This document shows, one piece after another, positions 63,702 to 64,000 of a stretch of DNA of 64,000 nt. A model generated the notes under the pieces. That model saw only the letters and a list, made by a program, of their open reading frames with translations, had not been told where the DNA came from and did no database searches. Origin of the DNA: CAXBCP01 sp963977005 (GTDB taxonomy: Bacteria; Pseudomonadota; Alphaproteobacteria; MPNO01; UBA830); NCBI GenBank assembly GCA_963977005.1, contig CAXBMQ010000001.1:370651-434650 (forward strand), given 5' to 3'. Numbering within the stretch: position 1 is the first letter of the stretch; each line of letters starts with the position of its first letter. A program made the position numbers and the translations under genes.

Positions 63702-64000
63702 ATGAACCAGCGCCCGGCCGACCCGATCGCCCGCGATGCCGCCGCCGACAGCCTGGCGTCGTTCCCGCCGGACGGGATCGCGGTGGTGGTCGGCGCGACC
63801 GGCGCGATCGGCGCCGCAATTGCCAGCGGACTATCGGATTCGGGGCGTTTCGAGACGGTCATCGGGCTGTCCCGCAGCGCCGCGCCGGCGCTGGATCTGA
63901 CCGACGAGACCAGCATCGCTGCGGCGGCGGCCGCGATCGCCGCGCACGACCGCCCGGTGCGGCTGGTCTTCGATGCGACCGGTTTCCTGCACGGCGGCGG
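63702..64000 (+). CDS. SDR family protein, cut by right edge
   Basis: The first 99 codons of a short-chain dehydrogenase-like protein. VVVGATGAIGAAIASGL is the dinucleotide loop, LDLTDETSI the next strand. The active site lies beyond the edge. The ATG at 63702 follows GGAGG by 8 bp. It follows the GNAT gene, and resembles the SDR companions of Cfa-type clusters (the C-factor type), which is inference. Confidence 0.8.
   Translation, partial: MNQRPADPIARDAAADSLASFPPDGIAVVVGATGAIGAAIASGLSDSGRFETVIGLSRSAAPALDLTDETSIAAAAAAIAAHDRPVRLVFDATGFLHGG

Overview
The window is high-GC DNA from an alphaproteobacterium, most likely a member of the Rhodospirillales or a near relative. The evidence is the gene order: tsaD divergent from hemC-hemD/mitofilin-hemY, with gpsA and an EVE protein nearby, and DUF3576-leuS-lptE-holA. 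A fused cysN/C and three exported proteins with PEP-CTERM or PEP-CTERM-like tails also point to an envelope-rich, free-living organism. The genus cannot be fixed from the sequence alone.

Left part (1-18.7 kb). A truncated acs is followed by the complete three-gene operon for the osmolyte N-acetylglutaminylglutamine amide (amidotransferase, GNAT/ATP-grasp synthetase, M42 peptidase). An AT-rich gap and a small Rieske protein separate it from an EVE protein, gpsA and a tightly overlapping set of a 2OG-Fe(II) oxygenase and an alpha/beta hydrolase, with a cupin upstream. An HBM-type chemoreceptor and tsaD follow. Reading the other way is the haem operon hemC, a single reading frame joining HemD to a mitofilin (Mic60-like) membrane protein, and hemY.

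Middle part (18.7-45 kb). An intact tRNA-Thr(CGT) stands next to an exact copy of its own 5' half. It is followed by an AT-richer two-gene cassette: a winged-helix protein, then a protein with a C-terminal HEPN-like RX4H motif. This is the best candidate for an undescribed (defence or toxin-antitoxin) system. pstS follows with three tandem PHO half-sites, and a second PHO box precedes a PEP-CTERM beta-propeller protein at 24.8 kb. Next come MFS, hydrolase, enoyl-CoA hydratase, acyl-CoA synthetase, SDR and thiolase genes of acyl-CoA catabolism. A second AT-rich patch (35.4-36.6 kb) encodes a membrane-GAF protein and a small basic protein beside a class III cyclase. The aconitase X small and large subunits are separated by an inverted PEP-CTERM gene that carries a textbook sigma-54 promoter. 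Three SDR genes, two with an intact YxxxK and one without, follow the large subunit.

Right part (45-64 kb). An orphan OmpR-type regulator, an L,D-transpeptidase, YggS, cysD-cysN/C, a major porin and the essential block DUF3576-leuS-lptE-holA are followed by an MFS, chalcone-isomerase-like, Cfa-like methyltransferase and FAD amine-oxidase-like cluster of the kind tied to membrane fatty-acid modification. This cluster is divergent from a GNAT and an SDR cut by the right edge, with a TetR-like operator between. Many coordinates below use the start codon judged most likely, which sometimes is GTG or TTG.
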